In this document: positions 28,188-37,302 of the stretch, piece after piece
Layout: every line of letters begins with the position of its first letter
Position numbering within the stretch: the stretch's first letter is position 1
NCBI GenBank assembly: GCA_029852775.1
Contig: LEKJ01000029.1
Span: forward strand, 1 to 56,595
DNA: 56,595 nt
Origin: Pasteurellaceae bacterium LFhippo2
GTDB taxonomy: Bacteria; Pseudomonadota; Gammaproteobacteria; Enterobacterales; Pasteurellaceae
Direction of reading: 5' to 3'
The notes under the pieces: generated by a model
What the model was told of the DNA's origin: nothing
The model's database searches: none
The model's input: the letters and a program-made list of their open reading frames with translations, nothing else
Position numbers and translations under genes: made by a program

Positions 28188-29122
28188 TAGCTTGCAAATT
28201 CCACGATACCAGATACTTTACCATTCTCACCCACTGCGATTAATGAATGGATATGTTTCTCTTTCATAAACTCTTCGGCATGGGCTAAGAAAGTACTATC
28301 TTCAATCGTTTTTGGATTGCGGGTCATAATATCTTCTGCTGTTTTTGCAAGACTTTCAGCTCCAAATTTAGCAAGAGTACGACGAATATCACCATCGGTA
28401 ATAATCCCTTGTAATTGTTCATCTTGCATTACAATTGCCACACCCATGCGACCTTCATTCATTACTGATAAGCAATCACTAAAGTTATCGCTTGGCTGAA
28501 CAATAGGTAATTTGCGTTGCATCACATCACGCACGCGACAAAGCAATTTACGGCCTAAACTACCGCCTGGATGGAAACGCGCAAAATCTTCCGCTTTAAA
28601 ATCACGAGCCTTAATTAAAGCAATCGCAAGAGCATCGCCTAATGCCATTGTTACAAGGCTTGATGTTGTTGGCGCAAGATTATTTGGGCAAGCTTCACGT
28701 TCAATACTAATATCTAGCACAATATCTGCATGTTTGCCTAAAGTCGATTTCGGGTTGCCCGTCATCGCAATAATACGGTTACCAAAGTTTTTTAGGCTAG
28801 GAATGAGCTTGTTGACATCATCAGTTTCACCGCTATAAGAGATAAGAATCACCACATCAATCGGCTTTAACATCCCTAAATCGCCATGGAAAGCTTCCGT
28901 TGGGTGTAAGAAAAAGCTCGGTGTACCAGTGGAGGCAAAGGTTGCCACCATTTTTTTACCGACTAATCCTGATTTACCAATACCAGCTACAACAGTACGG
29001 CCTTCACAAGTCAGGATCATATCCACGGCTTGATTAAATGAATCAGAAAGATTGGTATTCAGACGAGAAATTGCTTGCGTATAGAGATTGAGTGCTTCAT
29101 TTGCACTTGAAAGATGATTCAT
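28187..29122 (-). CDS. kdsD: D-arabinose-5-phosphate isomerase KdsD
   Basis: 311 residues. SIS domain (about 30-180) with GIGKSGLVGKKMVATFASTGTPSFFLHPTEAFHGDLG, then two CBS domains (about 205-311; VRDVMQRKLPIVQ, EDIMTRNPKTIE). It converts ribulose-5-phosphate to arabinose-5-phosphate, the first step to KDO for lipooligosaccharide. It heads the operon with greB and dgt. An RBS-like AAGGAT lies upstream of ATG 29122. Confidence 0.95.
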   Translation of the reverse strand: MNHLSSANEALNLYTQAISRLNTNLSDSFNQAVDMILTCEGRTVVAGIGKSGLVGKKMVATFASTGTPSFFLHPTEAFHGDLGMLKPIDVVILISYSGETDDVNKLIPSLKNFGNRIIAMTGNPKSTLGKHADIVLDISIEREACPNNLAPTTSSLVTMALGDALAIALIKARDFKAEDFARFHPGGSLGRKLLCRVRDVMQRKLPIVQPSDNFSDCLSVMNEGRMGVAIVMQDEQLQGIITDGDIRRTLAKFGAESLAKTAEDIMTRNPKTIEDSTFLAHAEEFMKEKHIHSLIAVGENGKVSGIVEFAS

Positions 29123-29180
29123 AACTTATCCTTGGAAAAAGCTAATATTAGTGGGGATTATACGCTATTTTCAACAAATA

Positions 29181-29208
29181 AAAAAACACCGAGCTTTGCT
29201 CGGTGTTT
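29181..29208 (-). terminator. Terminator of fruBKA
   Basis: AACACCGAGC and its complement with a TTT/AAA loop, then a run of T on the minus strand (29186-29180). It lies 17 bases after the fruA stop. Confidence 0.92.
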
Positions 29209-29223
29209 AATATCAAACTAGAA

Positions 29224-30879
29224 TTATTCCGCTTTTGGTTTGATGATTGCGTATGCTACACCCGTTACTGCAGAACCGATTGCGATTGCGGCTAAGTACA
29301 TTAATGGTTGTGATACGAATGGAATTACGAATAAACCACCGTGAGGTGCTTGTAATGTAATGCCTAAACCTAATGAGATAGCACCTGCTGTTGCACCACC
29401 TAAGATAGAGGTTGCGATTACACGTACAGGGTCTGCCGCTACGAATGGTAATGCACCTTCAGAGATAAAGCATAAACCTAATACGAAAGACGCTTTACCT
29501 GCATCACGTTGGTTAGTGGTAAATTTGTTACGAGCAATCCAAGTTGCAATTGCCATACCGATAGGTGGAACCATACCTGCTGCCATCGCTGCTGCCATTG
29601 GTGCATTTACGTCTGATGCTAACATACCTACAGAGAACGTATAAGCTGCTTTATTTACAGGACCGCCCATATCAGTACACATCATTGTACCTAATACGAT
29701 ACCTAAAATAATTGCGTTTACTTCACCCATTGACTTTAACCAGCTTGAAAGCGCTTCCATAATGCTTGCAACTGGTGGGTTGATTAAGTAGATCATTGCT
29801 AAACCAACGATCGTTGTACCTAATAAAGGTAAAATTAAAATTGGTTTTAATGAAGTTAAGCTTGGCGGAAGTTGGATTTTATCATTTAAGAATTTAACCA
29901 CATAACCTGCTAAGAAACCTGCGATGATACCACCTAAGATACCTGCGCCCGCTGTTGTAGCAAGCATACCACCTACGAAACCTGCGGTTAAACCTGGTCG
30001 GTCAGCGATAGAGTAAGCTACATAACCTGCGAATACTGCAATCATTAAGTGGAATGCAGCACCACCGCCAATATCCATTAAGGCTTTTGGTAAACCACCA
30101 GCTAATTCAGGATCTTTAAATGCTTCAATACCGAACATAAATGAGATAGCGATTAATAAACCACCTGCAACCACGAAAGGTAACATATGTGAAACACCGG
30201 TCATTAAGTGTTTATAAACACCTTTTTTCTCGCTAGTTGCTTCTTCACTTGCTTGGCCAGTTGTTGCACCACCAGTGTAAACTTTTGCTTCTTTGAATGC
30301 TTTATCAAATTCTTGAGCCGTTTTCTTCAACGCTAAACCTGTTGAAGTGCGGTACATAGGTTTACCTGCGAATTTGCTTAAATCGACATCAATATCCGCG
30401 GCTACAAAGACTAAATCTGCTGCTGCGACTTCTTCGGCTGAAATTGGGTTGCCCGCACCAACTTGGCCACGCGTTTCCACTTTCACATTCCAACCTTGCG
30501 CTTTTGCATAGTTCTCGATTGCTTCTGCAGACATAAATGTGTGCGCAACGCCTGTTGGACAAGCGGTTACCGCCACGATATTTTTTACACCTGAAGTTGA
30601 TACTGCAGGTGCTGTTGCATTTGCAAAAGTTTGTGCAGAACTTACCGCTTGTTGAAGCGTTGCTTCTGGTTGAGCGAATGCTTGCTCAAGATTAACAAAT
30701 GCACCTTGTTTGCCTGCAACGTTAGCAGGTACTTGCTCATCAAATAACACGATGAAATCAGCTTGCTCTGCAGAAACTACCGAATGTCCTTGCTGTTTTG
30801 CAGCCGCTGAAAGCACTTCATTAACAAGGAATGCACGCGCCTTGCCAAGTTGTGCTGGGAGAACAAATGAAATATTCAT
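29224..30879 (-). CDS. fruA: Fructose PTS enzyme IIB'BC
   Basis: 551 residues. A degenerate IIB' (about 1-90), then an active IIB with the phospho-cysteine in VTACPTGVAHTF (about Cys108), then a IIC membrane domain of about ten spans from residue 225 (HLMTGVSHMLPFVVAGGLLIA; GPVNKAAYTF). It transports fructose and releases fructose-1-phosphate inside the cell. Last gene of fruBKA. Separated from fruK by a hairpin repeat element that could alter the relative amounts of the two products. Confidence 0.96.
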   Translation of the reverse strand: MNISFVLPAQLGKARAFLVNEVLSAAAKQQGHSVVSAEQADFIVLFDEQVPANVAGKQGAFVNLEQAFAQPEATLQQAVSSAQTFANATAPAVSTSGVKNIVAVTACPTGVAHTFMSAEAIENYAKAQGWNVKVETRGQVGAGNPISAEEVAAADLVFVAADIDVDLSKFAGKPMYRTSTGLALKKTAQEFDKAFKEAKVYTGGATTGQASEEATSEKKGVYKHLMTGVSHMLPFVVAGGLLIAISFMFGIEAFKDPELAGGLPKALMDIGGGAAFHLMIAVFAGYVAYSIADRPGLTAGFVGGMLATTAGAGILGGIIAGFLAGYVVKFLNDKIQLPPSLTSLKPILILPLLGTTIVGLAMIYLINPPVASIMEALSSWLKSMGEVNAIILGIVLGTMMCTDMGGPVNKAAYTFSVGMLASDVNAPMAAAMAAGMVPPIGMAIATWIARNKFTTNQRDAGKASFVLGLCFISEGALPFVAADPVRVIATSILGGATAGAISLGLGITLQAPHGGLFVIPFVSQPLMYLAAIAIGSAVTGVAYAIIKPKAE

Positions 30880-30918
30880 TGTTTATTTCCTTTTGTAAGT
30901 TTATAAAATTCTGTTATA

Positions 30919-31004
30919 CGGACACGAGCATCGTGTCCCTACATTCTTTCTTCGAATAACGCTCATTCGTAGGGACACGTTGCGCGTGTCCGCTAAAATG
31001 ATTA
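30919..31004. repeat. Paired-hairpin element, GGACACG family (after fruK)
   Basis: Hairpins GGACACG/CGTGTCC at 30920-30938 and 30973-30991 are joined by CCCTAC...GTAGGG outer arms. The sequence TTCTTCGAATAA.GCTCATT and the right flank CTAAAATGATTAA are nearly identical to the copy at 33612-33699. On the minus strand the shared block begins with the fruK TAA stop codon. Confidence 0.8.
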
Positions 31005-31946
31005 AATAGTTGTCAATTTAACTTGTTCAACGATGGCCTCTAACGCAGCTTTATCGCTAATACCTACGTTACTTTGTGATACCGCTAATGCCGATGTACC
31101 GCTTGCGAATGCTAAGGTTTGTGCTTTATCCCAACCTTGTGCGAAACCGTAAATTAAGCCAGCTACCATTGAGTCGCCAGCGCCTACGGTACTGACCACA
31201 TTTTCACAACGTGGCGGTTGTGCTTGGATAACACCTTCTGAGTTAAGCCATACTGAGCCTTTTTCACCCATTGAGATAATCACGTTTTCGATACCTTCTG
31301 CACGTAATTGCTGAGCTGCTTCAATGATTTCCTCTAGGCTGTTTAATGGACGGTTTGCCCATACTTCTAATTCACGGCGATTTGGTTTTACTAACCAAGG
31401 GTGTGCTTTTAAGCCATAGGTTAAAGCAGCGTTACTGCTATCTAATACCACTTTTAAACCTTGATCGTGCAGCGATTTTAACCACTCGGCAAATTGCTCA
31501 GGGGCTACGCCACGAGGTAAAGAACCACATACGGCCACTAAGTCAAATTGGTTATGCCACTCTTTAGAAAGCGCAGTGAATTTGTTCCAATCATCCGCAC
31601 TAATTTCAAAGCCTAAGAAGTTTAAGTCAGTAACATCGGCTTCGGTTTCTGTGATTTTCACGTTGATACGTGTTTTACCATCAATGCGGTAGAACTGATC
31701 ATCTACACCATTTTGTTGGAAAGATTGAACGAAATCCCCTTGATTTTGTTCACCTAAAAAACCGGTTACTGCTAACTTAGAGCCTAAATCTGCTAATACT
31801 TTAGCAACGTTAATCCCTTTACCTGCGGGGTAGATGCCAAGTGTTTCAACGGTATTTACTTCACCAATTTCAATACGTTGTAAACGACCGACTAAGTCAA
31901 AAGCAGGGTTTAAGGTAACGGTTGCGATACGTAATTGTTGTGCCAT
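31002..31946 (-). CDS. fruK: 1-phosphofructokinase
   Basis: 314 residues, a PfkB-family sugar kinase. Substrate region YPAGKGINVAKVLADLGS near residue 40 and the catalytic GAGDSMVAGLIYG near 250. It phosphorylates fructose-1-phosphate to fructose-1,6-bisphosphate. It lies between fruB (13 bases upstream) and fruA. Its stop codon TAA is part of the conserved edge of a dispersed hairpin element. Confidence 0.95.
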   Translation of the reverse strand: MAQQLRIATVTLNPAFDLVGRLQRIEIGEVNTVETLGIYPAGKGINVAKVLADLGSKLAVTGFLGEQNQGDFVQSFQQNGVDDQFYRIDGKTRINVKITETEADVTDLNFLGFEISADDWNKFTALSKEWHNQFDLVAVCGSLPRGVAPEQFAEWLKSLHDQGLKVVLDSSNAALTYGLKAHPWLVKPNRRELEVWANRPLNSLEEIIEAAQQLRAEGIENVIISMGEKGSVWLNSEGVIQAQPPRCENVVSTVGAGDSMVAGLIYGFAQGWDKAQTLAFASGTSALAVSQSNVGISDKAALEAIVEQVKLTTI

Positions 31947-31959
31947 TTTAAACCTCTAA

Positions 31960-33453
31960 TTACTCGCCTAAGCCCGCTTCGATAGCAGCACCGATACCGT
32001 CTAATGCTTGTTGCGCTTCTTCACCCGTTGCCACAAAGCGTAAACGTGTGCCTTTCACTACGCCAAGTGCCACGATTTTCATTAAGCTTTTTGCACTTAC
32101 TAGCTGGCTATCTCTATCTAAGTTTTGTACTTGAACCGTTGCATTATATTTTTTCACTTCGTTCACTAACATTGCACTCGGACGAGCGTGTAAGCCGTGT
32201 TCGTTTTTAATCACAAATGTTGCTTCTAATTCGCCTGCATTTGCAGAAGTTGCTTCCGAAGCTACCGCTTGTGGTGCTTGTTGTGCAACAGGTGCGCTAC
32301 CTGCTTCAATCGTATCTGCAACTTCAGGCACAAAACTTGATGCTTCGCCTAAGCCTTCTGCGAATGCTTTGCCTAATGCTTCTAATGCTTGTAATGCGTC
32401 ATCACCTTCTGCGACAAAGCGTAAGCGAGTACCTTTGGTTGCACCTAGTGCCACAACACGCATTGTGCTTTTCGCATTTACTGCATCCGTTTGACGATCT
32501 AAGTTTTCAACGGTTACTTTTGCTGCAAATGGTTTTAAAGTTTGCACTAATACTGCACAAGGACGAGCGTGTAAGCCGTGTTCGTTACGCACAGTGAATG
32601 TGCCAACCACTTGGTTTGATGCTACTGGCGCTGCTGATTCAGTCGTGCAAGCGGTCTGTTCTTGACCGAAAATTGCAAGAATCTGTTCGACAGGTGCAAC
32701 GGTTAATTTTTGACGGTTAGTAATATTTAATAGTTTGGCAAGATGAGCTTGTAGGCTGTCATCAGTTGCAGAAACTGTTACTAATGTTTTGCCTTCTTTA
32801 GTTCGTGCAATTGCTAAACCGTTTGCTTGATTGCCTTTGTTACTATCTGATACAAAAACATTATTACCTAACTCTAATGGCAAGCTTGCTAATACATCAC
32901 TAATAAATGTTTGGTTTACATAGCCTTTTTCTTGAAGTTTTGTTGCGTTGATTGCTGACAGAGTAATTAAACTTGAACTATCAATATCTAATGTAACTAA
33001 GTCTGCAGAAACTTCCGCTAAGCTACTTTTGCCACTTAATACCGTAATAAACTCATCTAAATCTGTTGTTTTTGCTAATTTTTCTGCGGCAACTTCATCG
33101 CCTAATACTGTGGTTAATTGACGAAGTAAATTTAAGTGTTCATCAGATTTTGCTGCAATACCGATAACGACATAAGCAGTATTGCCTTCGCCCCACTCTA
33201 CGCCTTGTGGGAACTGATAAACTTGAACGCCGGTATTTTGTACTAAATCACGGGTATCTAAAGTACCGTGTGGAATTGCAATACCGTTACCTAAGAAGGT
33301 TGAAGTTTGAGTTTCGCGCGCAAGCATACCTGCTTCATAGCCAGCTGCCACATTGCCATTTGCCACTAAACCTGCTGCTACTAAGCGAATTGCTTCTTCT
33401 TTATTGGCTACAGAGCCATTTAACTTGATGTTTTGTGCTGTTAAGTTAAGCAT
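31960..33453 (-). CDS. fruB: Fructose PTS multiphosphoryl transfer protein (IIA plus two HPr domains)
   Basis: 497 residues against 376 in E. coli. The IIA domain (1-145) has active His62 in IPHGTLD. A central pseudo-receiver-like region follows, then two HPr-like domains, each with NEHGLHARP (histidine near 295 and 418). The second HPr is what lengthens the protein; I recall a similar duplication in H. influenzae FruB. A uptake-signal core is embedded in the linker codons (GQEQTACTT, about 32645-32665). First gene of fruBKA. Confidence 0.94.
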   Translation of the reverse strand: MLNLTAQNIKLNGSVANKEEAIRLVAAGLVANGNVAAGYEAGMLARETQTSTFLGNGIAIPHGTLDTRDLVQNTGVQVYQFPQGVEWGEGNTAYVVIGIAAKSDEHLNLLRQLTTVLGDEVAAEKLAKTTDLDEFITVLSGKSSLAEVSADLVTLDIDSSSLITLSAINATKLQEKGYVNQTFISDVLASLPLELGNNVFVSDSNKGNQANGLAIARTKEGKTLVTVSATDDSLQAHLAKLLNITNRQKLTVAPVEQILAIFGQEQTACTTESAAPVASNQVVGTFTVRNEHGLHARPCAVLVQTLKPFAAKVTVENLDRQTDAVNAKSTMRVVALGATKGTRLRFVAEGDDALQALEALGKAFAEGLGEASSFVPEVADTIEAGSAPVAQQAPQAVASEATSANAGELEATFVIKNEHGLHARPSAMLVNEVKKYNATVQVQNLDRDSQLVSAKSLMKIVALGVVKGTRLRFVATGEEAQQALDGIGAAIEAGLGE

Positions 33454-33511
33454 TTAACCACCTTTTTTGAATTTAATTTTAAAACTAAAAATAATGAAAA
33501 AATCTGGTGTA

Positions 33512-33542
33512 ATTGTACTCTATTTTTTGCTAAAACGATTTA
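33512..33542 (-). promoter_or_regulatory. fruB promoter with FruR/Cra-like operator
   Basis: A TACAAT -10 (minus strand, 33517-33512) has no good -35. In its place lies GCTAAAACGATTTA (33529-33542), which matches 13 of 14 positions of the Cra/FruR consensus RSTGAAWCSNTHHW. That suggests repression by a FruR-like protein and dependence on an activator. Confidence 0.5.
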
Positions 33543-33565
33543 GTTATTTAAATAAAGCAAAGAAA

Positions 33566-33605
33566 AAAGCCCAATTTTGTGAGATAGATCACAAAATTGG
33601 GCTTT
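33566..33605. terminator. Hairpin with embedded CRP site between ndk and fruB
   Basis: AAAGCCCAATTTTGTGA and its exact complement (17-bp arms) around GATAGA. The tip of the stem is TGTGA-N6-TCACA (33578-33593), a perfect CRP site about 80 bases upstream of the likely fruB start of transcription. On the minus strand a T run follows, so the same DNA can act as an intrinsic terminator for ndk and as the CRP site for fruBKA. Confidence 0.8.
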
Positions 33606-33611
33606 ATATCT

Positions 33612-33699
33612 TGTGGACACCTACGCTGTGTCCCTATGTTTTTTCTTCGAATAATGCTCATTTATATGGACACATTGCGCGTGTCCACTAAAATGATTA
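33612..33699. repeat. Paired-hairpin element, GGACAC family (after ndk)
   Basis: Hairpins GGACAC/GTGTCC at about 33614-33632 and 33667-33686, with the same centre and right flank as the element after fruK. The flank CTAAAATGATTAA includes the ndk TAA stop codon (minus strand). Confidence 0.8.
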
Positions 33700-34116
33700 A
33701 TTCATAATTTCATTTGGAGTGAAGAAATAAGCAATTTCACGTTTTGCTGATTCCTCACTATCTGAACCGTGTACTGAGTTTTCGCGTAAGCTTAAACCAT
33801 ACATTTTACGGATAGAGCCGGCTTTACGCTGTTCTGGGTTTGTAGCTCCCATTAACTCTCGATAATGAGCAACTGCATTTTCGCCTTCCAACACTGCAAC
33901 CACAATAGGCGCAGAAGTCATAAATTCAACTAATGGTGGTAAAAAATCTTTACCTTTATGTTCTGCATAAAAGCCTTCTGCTTGATCTGTCGTCAAATGC
34001 ACCATTTTTAATGCTTTAACTTTAAGACCATTTTTTTCAATGCAAGCAAGAATTTCACCAATTAAATTACGCTCAGTTGCGTCTGGCTTAATAATTGCTA
34101 AGGTTTGTTGTTTCAT
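33697..34116 (-). CDS. ndk: Nucleoside diphosphate kinase
   Basis: 139 residues. N-terminal [19 protein letters not shown], and the phospho-histidine in [19 protein letters not shown] near residue 115. It balances NTP and dNTP pools by transferring the gamma-phosphate. Monocistronic, with a dispersed element at its stop and the CRP-bearing hairpin beyond. The glycan locus starts upstream of it on the same strand. Confidence 0.97.
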   Translation of the reverse strand: MKQQTLAIIKPDATERNLIGEILACIEKNGLKVKALKMVHLTTDQAEGFYAEHKGKDFLPPLVEFMTSAPIVVAVLEGENAVAHYRELMGATNPEQRKAGSIRKMYGLSLRENSVHGSDSEESAKREIAYFFTPNEIMN

Positions 34117-34207
34117 AATTTATCCTTTTATCATAATAAGTTACTGCAAAAATGATATAAAGTCATTCTATACAAAACCTAAGGAATTAGCAAAATTTGC
34201 CAATATT

Positions 34208-35008
34208 CTATTTTCTTAAGAACTTATAAACTTGCTGTAATAACGATGTTGGCAATAATCTTGGCAGAACTCGCATTGTGAAAGTGATAAAACCAGAGAC
34301 AGCACTTTGAAGGCCTAAACTATGTTTAAGTTGATACAAACGCCACTCTGCTTTTGCTTGCTCAATACCACGACGACGACCAACCATCCCATTACCAATA
34401 CGCGCATAAACTAAAATATCATCTAAATTTGCGGCTAAGTTGCCTTTTGCAACTAATTTAATCCACAAATAGTAATCTTCTTGTAGATCTTGATAGCCCC
34501 CTACTGCAAGCACTTCGCTTTTTTTGTAGGCTACTGTCATATGATTAAACGGACAACGTTTTTTAGTAAAATCAACAATATCCTGCGCTGATGTTGGTAC
34601 TCGGCGATAACTTAAAATATCTGAAATATCTTGCCCAAATTCGGCAATTTGTCCACCAAAAATGATTGTATCTGGATTTTTCTCGATAAAAGCGACTTGC
34701 TTTTCAAAACGTTCAGGTACACAAATATCATCGGTATCCATACGCATTACCCACTCATTTGAGCAATGTAATAAACCTTCGTTAAGCGCCTTACCAAGCC
34801 CACGGTTTTGTGGCAATTTGACCAATACAAGCGGTAAGATCTCCGAAAATTTTTGCACAACTTGCTCAAGTTCAGCTGTCACAGAGCCATCAAAGACCAC
34901 TACAATTTCATCTGCTTGACGAGTTTGGGCTACCAAACTCTCAAAACATTGCTGTAAGTACTCTGGTTTCTCTTTGATATAAAGAGACATTAATACTGAA
35001 AATTTCAT
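34208..35008 (-). CDS. Family 2 glycosyltransferase
   Basis: 266 residues. GT-A fold of family GT2: FSVLMSLYIKEKPEYLQQCFESL, VVFDGSV, the metal-binding MRMDTDDICVPERF (DxD-type, near 100) and QEDYYLWIKLV. It probably adds a sugar to lipooligosaccharide or an O-unit in the cytoplasm; donor and acceptor are not readable. Last gene of the glycan locus, 14 bases after the preceding GT2. Confidence 0.85.
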   Translation of the reverse strand: MKFSVLMSLYIKEKPEYLQQCFESLVAQTRQADEIVVVFDGSVTAELEQVVQKFSEILPLVLVKLPQNRGLGKALNEGLLHCSNEWVMRMDTDDICVPERFEKQVAFIEKNPDTIIFGGQIAEFGQDISDILSYRRVPTSAQDIVDFTKKRCPFNHMTVAYKKSEVLAVGGYQDLQEDYYLWIKLVAKGNLAANLDDILVYARIGNGMVGRRRGIEQAKAEWRLYQLKHSLGLQSAVSGFITFTMRVLPRLLPTSLLQQVYKFLRK

Positions 35009-35022
35009 TTTTGACCTTCGTA

Positions 35023-35907
35023 TTAGACGTATTTTTTGAGATTAATCGCAAATTTTGGAGAAATCAGTGTAATTATAGAAACAGCTAAATATTTTATATT
35101 CCTACTTAATTTAAACATTCCAAAATAATATTTAGCAGCCGTACGCGATAAATTCATAATATGCGGATAAGCCAACATATATTGTGAATTGAATTTAAAA
35201 TTATCATCCTGTTTTACTGTTCTTACATATTTTTTCGCAATCATCTCAATTGCTTTTTCAGTGTTTTGAGTATTAGTTGAAACACTCGCTCTTTTAGTAT
35301 GGAATGCACATTTTGTTAAGACTTCATCCATATATTTAGGCTTAAATGTATCATCTGAAATAAGCTTTAATAAAAATTCATAATCTTCCAAAGAAAGAAG
35401 ATCCGTTGATAATCCACCTACTTTTTCAAATAATGATTTTTTAATGCCAATCATTGGCATACCACCAATTTTATTAGCTGCTAAAATATTATCTAAAGTG
35501 ATAAGTTTTTCATCTGTATAAGGATGAGTAAAATAAGAGAAATTTTCATTTACCATCACACATTCAGCTGGATGATAAATAAAATTAATCGCTAAATTTC
35601 TCTTGATTGTTTTTTCTAATAACTCACATTTTTGTGTAACAAAACGATCATCATCATCTAAAAACAGTAACCACTCATTTTTAGCTGCTCGCGCACCAAT
35701 ATTGCGACTTTCGGCAGCCCCTTTATTCTGTTCATTACGAATTACGTTTACAGGAAACGAATAGAATTTTTTTATTTCCACAGGTTCATCTGAATGATCA
35801 TCAATAATAATCACTTCAAAATTATAAACTGTTTGATGCTCTAAACTTTCCAATAAATAAGGAATTTCATCTTTCCTATTATAAGAAGGCACAATAATAC
35901 TAAACAT
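35023..35907 (-). CDS. Family 2 glycosyltransferase
   Basis: 294 residues from ATG 35907, whose first base is the last base of the polymerase stop (TAATG) and which has AAGGAC upstream. A TTG at 35928 is in frame but less likely. GT2 motifs: FSIIVPSYNRKDEIPYLLESL, IIIDDHSDE, RNIGARAAKNEWLLFLDDDDRF. Coupled translation suggests it works with the polymerase product. Sugar specificity is unknown. Confidence 0.86.
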   Translation of the reverse strand: MFSIIVPSYNRKDEIPYLLESLEHQTVYNFEVIIIDDHSDEPVEIKKFYSFPVNVIRNEQNKGAAESRNIGARAAKNEWLLFLDDDDRFVTQKCELLEKTIKRNLAINFIYHPAECVMVNENFSYFTHPYTDEKLITLDNILAANKIGGMPMIGIKKSLFEKVGGLSTDLLSLEDYEFLLKLISDDTFKPKYMDEVLTKCAFHTKRASVSTNTQNTEKAIEMIAKKYVRTVKQDDNFKFNSQYMLAYPHIMNLSRTAAKYYFGMFKLSRNIKYLAVSIITLISPKFAINLKKYV

Positions 35908-37124
35908 TAGTTTTGTCCTTTTTTGCAAAAAAATACAAAATTCCGACCGCTTGTACCAAATAGCGATAGAAACATTAATAAAACAAACATAATACCAGGA
36001 AATGCGTAGGTATCTGCTTTAATATTTAATACACTTAAAATTGCAAGTGTAGATAAAATAAATTTCCAGCTTCCTGAAAACCAGTTTTGTGCAATTCTAT
36101 ACACAAAGTATGCTGTAAATAGGAAACACGCCATTAAATAAGCAAATCCACCATATAAGGTCTGACGCAAGAAACCAGAATCAGTTTTGCCATAATAACC
36201 ACCTTCAGGATAAAAATAGTAACCATCGCCGGTAATTATTTGTCTGATTTCTGGCATATATAAATGGTGCTGAACTAAGGTATCCGTTGATGAGCTTAGA
36301 TCTGATAAACTATCTAAATCTTGCCCTGTTTCTACCACTTTGATGATATTAATTAATGGCTCTAAAGCGTGATAAACATATCTATTATCCGAATATTCGT
36401 GAGCTAAGAAGACACAAACTCCAGCGAATAATAATAAACTCGGAATATAGCGCCAGTTAAAATAAAGCAGAATACTCACAACTGATAATAGTAAAAATGT
36501 TCTCCCTGAAATTAAGCCGATAAAGAGCAATAAAAATAGGAAAATACTATTGATATAACCATTCTCTTTTTCTCTACTGTTATAGCTTAATAAAAAATGT
36601 AATAACATTAAATAAAAAGCACTTAACTGGAAAAACGCCATTGAAGTTAAATTATATAGGCGATATTCCTGCTCTGATCCATAAAAACGCGGTAATACAA
36701 TATTAGTTGAAAGAGCAAGATCGATCATAAAAGGTAATCCTGCTAAGGCAACAAAGCCAATAACTGCTTGAACCACAATACCAATTTTGAGATCTTTAAT
36801 AATTCGTTGTGAGCCTTGCTGATTAAAATAAAATAAATTATAAACACCCAAGCCAAAGATAAATAAAATCAACGTCTTACAATACATAAACACAACGCTG
36901 AAATCTTTGGTTCCGTGTGCAAGCACTGGAACTAAGCTTACTCCAATTAAGCTTAGGATAACCACAGTGCTATCAACAGGCACAAAAATTCCCTTCGTTA
37001 GCTGTTTTTTATAAGCTTTGTAGGCAAGTACTAAACAAGCAATTACCCCTGTAAAAAACGCCATTCGAAAGAAATGGAATAGCCACGGATCATAAATATA
37101 AAAAAGATTAAATAATGCTGACAC
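35907..37124 (-). CDS. O-antigen polymerase/ligase-like membrane protein
   Basis: 405 residues with ten or more hydrophobic segments and one larger polar loop (about 255-320; EPLINIIKVVETGQDLDSLSD, GDGYYFYPEGGYYGKTDSGF) in the place of the catalytic periplasmic loop of Wzy/WaaL proteins. The last residues (FGTSGRNFVFFCKK) are encoded by a full extended uptake signal (35941-35915). It would polymerise or ligate glycan units after flipping. Sequence alone does not separate polymerase from ligase. Confidence 0.72.
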   Translation of the reverse strand: MSALFNLFYIYDPWLFHFFRMAFFTGVIACLVLAYKAYKKQLTKGIFVPVDSTVVILSLIGVSLVPVLAHGTKDFSVVFMYCKTLILFIFGLGVYNLFYFNQQGSQRIIKDLKIGIVVQAVIGFVALAGLPFMIDLALSTNIVLPRFYGSEQEYRLYNLTSMAFFQLSAFYLMLLHFLLSYNSREKENGYINSIFLFLLLFIGLISGRTFLLLSVVSILLYFNWRYIPSLLLFAGVCVFLAHEYSDNRYVYHALEPLINIIKVVETGQDLDSLSDLSSSTDTLVQHHLYMPEIRQIITGDGYYFYPEGGYYGKTDSGFLRQTLYGGFAYLMACFLFTAYFVYRIAQNWFSGSWKFILSTLAILSVLNIKADTYAFPGIMFVLLMFLSLFGTSGRNFVFFCKKGQN

Positions 37125-37164
37125 TTACTTTCCTAATTTTTATTTATTACTAAATTATGTAGCA

Positions 37165-37285
37165 GTTGCACAAGACGGTCGTTGAGCTCGTGGTTAGTGA
37201 GCTTGTCGAACTATCGAAACGTAAGTCTTGTGCCTGAAATTACTAATGCTTCGCCCTTCGACAAGCTCAGGGAACGAAGCAACAA
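37165..37285. repeat. Intergenic repeat with TTCGACAAGCTCA motifs
   Basis: CACAAGAC (37170-37177) is mirrored by GTCTTGTG (37226-37233). Inside lies GAGCTTGTCGAAC and to the right CCTTCGACAAGCTCAGGGAACG, inverted relatives of each other. The right part also has CTTCGC/GCGAAG-type pairing. The TTCGACAAGCTCA core is a widespread REP-like sequence in many bacteria. It fills the gap between the GT25 gene and the polymerase gene. Confidence 0.65.
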
Positions 37286-37302
37286 CCGTAATATCTAATT
37301 TA

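Noticed and set aside
35908-35928. TTG start for the 294-residue GT2
   Set aside because: ATG 35907 has AAGGAC and a TAATG junction with the upstream stop, and the GT2 domain starts right there.
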